64,000 nt of DNA from Algibacter_G agarivorans (GTDB lineage: Bacteria; Bacteroidota; Bacteroidia; Flavobacteriales; Flavobacteriaceae): NCBI RefSeq assembly GCF_039543245.1, contig NZ_BAABJJ010000009.1, positions 1 to 64,000 on the forward strand, read 5' to 3'. Below are positions 63,563 through 64,000 of this stretch, piece by piece (position 1 is the stretch's first letter; every line of letters begins with the position of its first letter). Made by a program: the position numbers and the translations under genes. The notes beneath the pieces were generated by a model. The model did no database searches, was not told where the DNA came from, and saw only the letters and a list, made by a program, of their open reading frames with translations.

Positions 63563-64000
63563 ATGAACAGTATTTTATCTATACATTCCATTCGCTTTAT
63601 TGTTTTAGTATTCGTGCAGGTTTTAATATTAAATCATATTAATTTTTTAGGCTATATAAATCCATATATATACATCTTATTTATTGCATTATACCCTGTT
63701 AAAAACAATCGTTCTATTTTAATAATATTAAGTTTTTTATTAGGTATAACTATTGATTTATTTTTAGACACAGGTGGCATTCATGCTGGCGCATCTGTAT
63801 TTATTGCCTATATAAGACCTGTAATTTTAAAATCTTCTTTCGGTACCATTTACGAGCATCAAACCGTAAAATTTAACACTGTAGATTTTGGCACAAAACT
63901 CACCTACTTCACTTTACTAACTGTTCTGCATCACATCGTTTTGTTTTCTTTAGAAATATTTAGCATTTCGAAAATAATTTTAGTGCTACAAAAAACGTTA
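63563..64000 (+). CDS. mreD: Rod shape-determining protein MreD (partial, runs off the window)
   Basis: The ATG at 63563-63565 follows the mreC stop immediately. The 146 residues available are strongly hydrophobic with four to five membrane segments (FIVLVFVQVLILNHINFLGY, YIYILFIALYPVKNN, ILIILSFLLGITIDLFLDT, GGIHAGASVFIAYIRP). The FLLGITIDLFLDTGGIHAGA segment is the MreD signature. The frame is open to the last base, so the C-terminus lies outside. Confidence 0.93.
   Translation, partial: MNSILSIHSIRFIVLVFVQVLILNHINFLGYINPYIYILFIALYPVKNNRSILIILSFLLGITIDLFLDTGGIHAGASVFIAYIRPVILKSSFGTIYEHQTVKFNTVDFGTKLTYFTLLTVLHHIVLFSLEIFSISKIILVLQKTL

Overview
The window is a low-GC chromosomal segment of a member of the Bacteroidota, almost certainly family Flavobacteriaceae. 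Four things support this: the gliding and type IX secretion (T9SS) genes gldKLMN in their usual order, a protein ending in a T9SS C-terminal sorting domain, exosortase XrtF with its partner, and TAnnTTTG promoter boxes. No species is claimed.

There are two contrasting halves. From 1 to about 25.1 kb the DNA is accessory: gene density is low, intergenic gaps reach about 1.2 kb, and much of it is debris. The debris includes a lipocalin-like fragment, an L-domain-like fragment, a decayed IS4-family transposase, two remnants of REP-associated tyrosine transposases (RAYT) with their repeats, and an ISAon1-type transposase fused in frame to a broken surface-protein gene. Intact genes between these are: a CAP lipoprotein; a ParA ATPase with an unusual C-terminal domain; a three-gene operon with two tandem proteins that each look like duplicated LuxR-type helix-turn-helix repeats; two closely related LytTR response regulators, one next to a TPR histidine kinase; two secreted repeat proteins; a TlpA-like thioredoxin; and an unrecognised lipoprotein plus small membrane-protein pair.

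From about 25.1 kb to the end the DNA is conserved core and densely coded. It holds initiator tRNA-Met, an ABC-F ATPase, a DUF983 protein, an FAD oxidoreductase, gldN-M-L-K (transcribed K to N), an arginase-fold protein lacking most metal ligands, topA, two paralogous membrane proteins, and a LVIVD-repeat lipoprotein cut by an intact-looking IS3-family element. These are followed by the run miaB, sigma-54 activator, lptE, TPR protein, secG, then groES-groEL, an outer-membrane beta-barrel receptor, a metal-handling cluster (HYC_CC_PP protein, TonB-dependent receptor, HMA protein), xrtF and its partner, a GAF protein, purH, and mreB-mreC-mreD (mreD runs off the end).

Functionally the core half is largely about the cell envelope: T9SS motor and outer ring, LPS delivery (LptE), Sec export (SecG), outer-membrane receptors, exosortase and the Mre shape system. 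The accessory half carries surface proteins that could use that export machinery, with its own two-component regulators. Short palindromes (the core of one reads CCTGCGAAGGCAGG; another is CCCGATAGCTATCGGG) are scattered between genes throughout. No CRISPR array, rRNA operon or prophage was seen. All calls come from reading translated sequence and motifs by eye; no database search was run.
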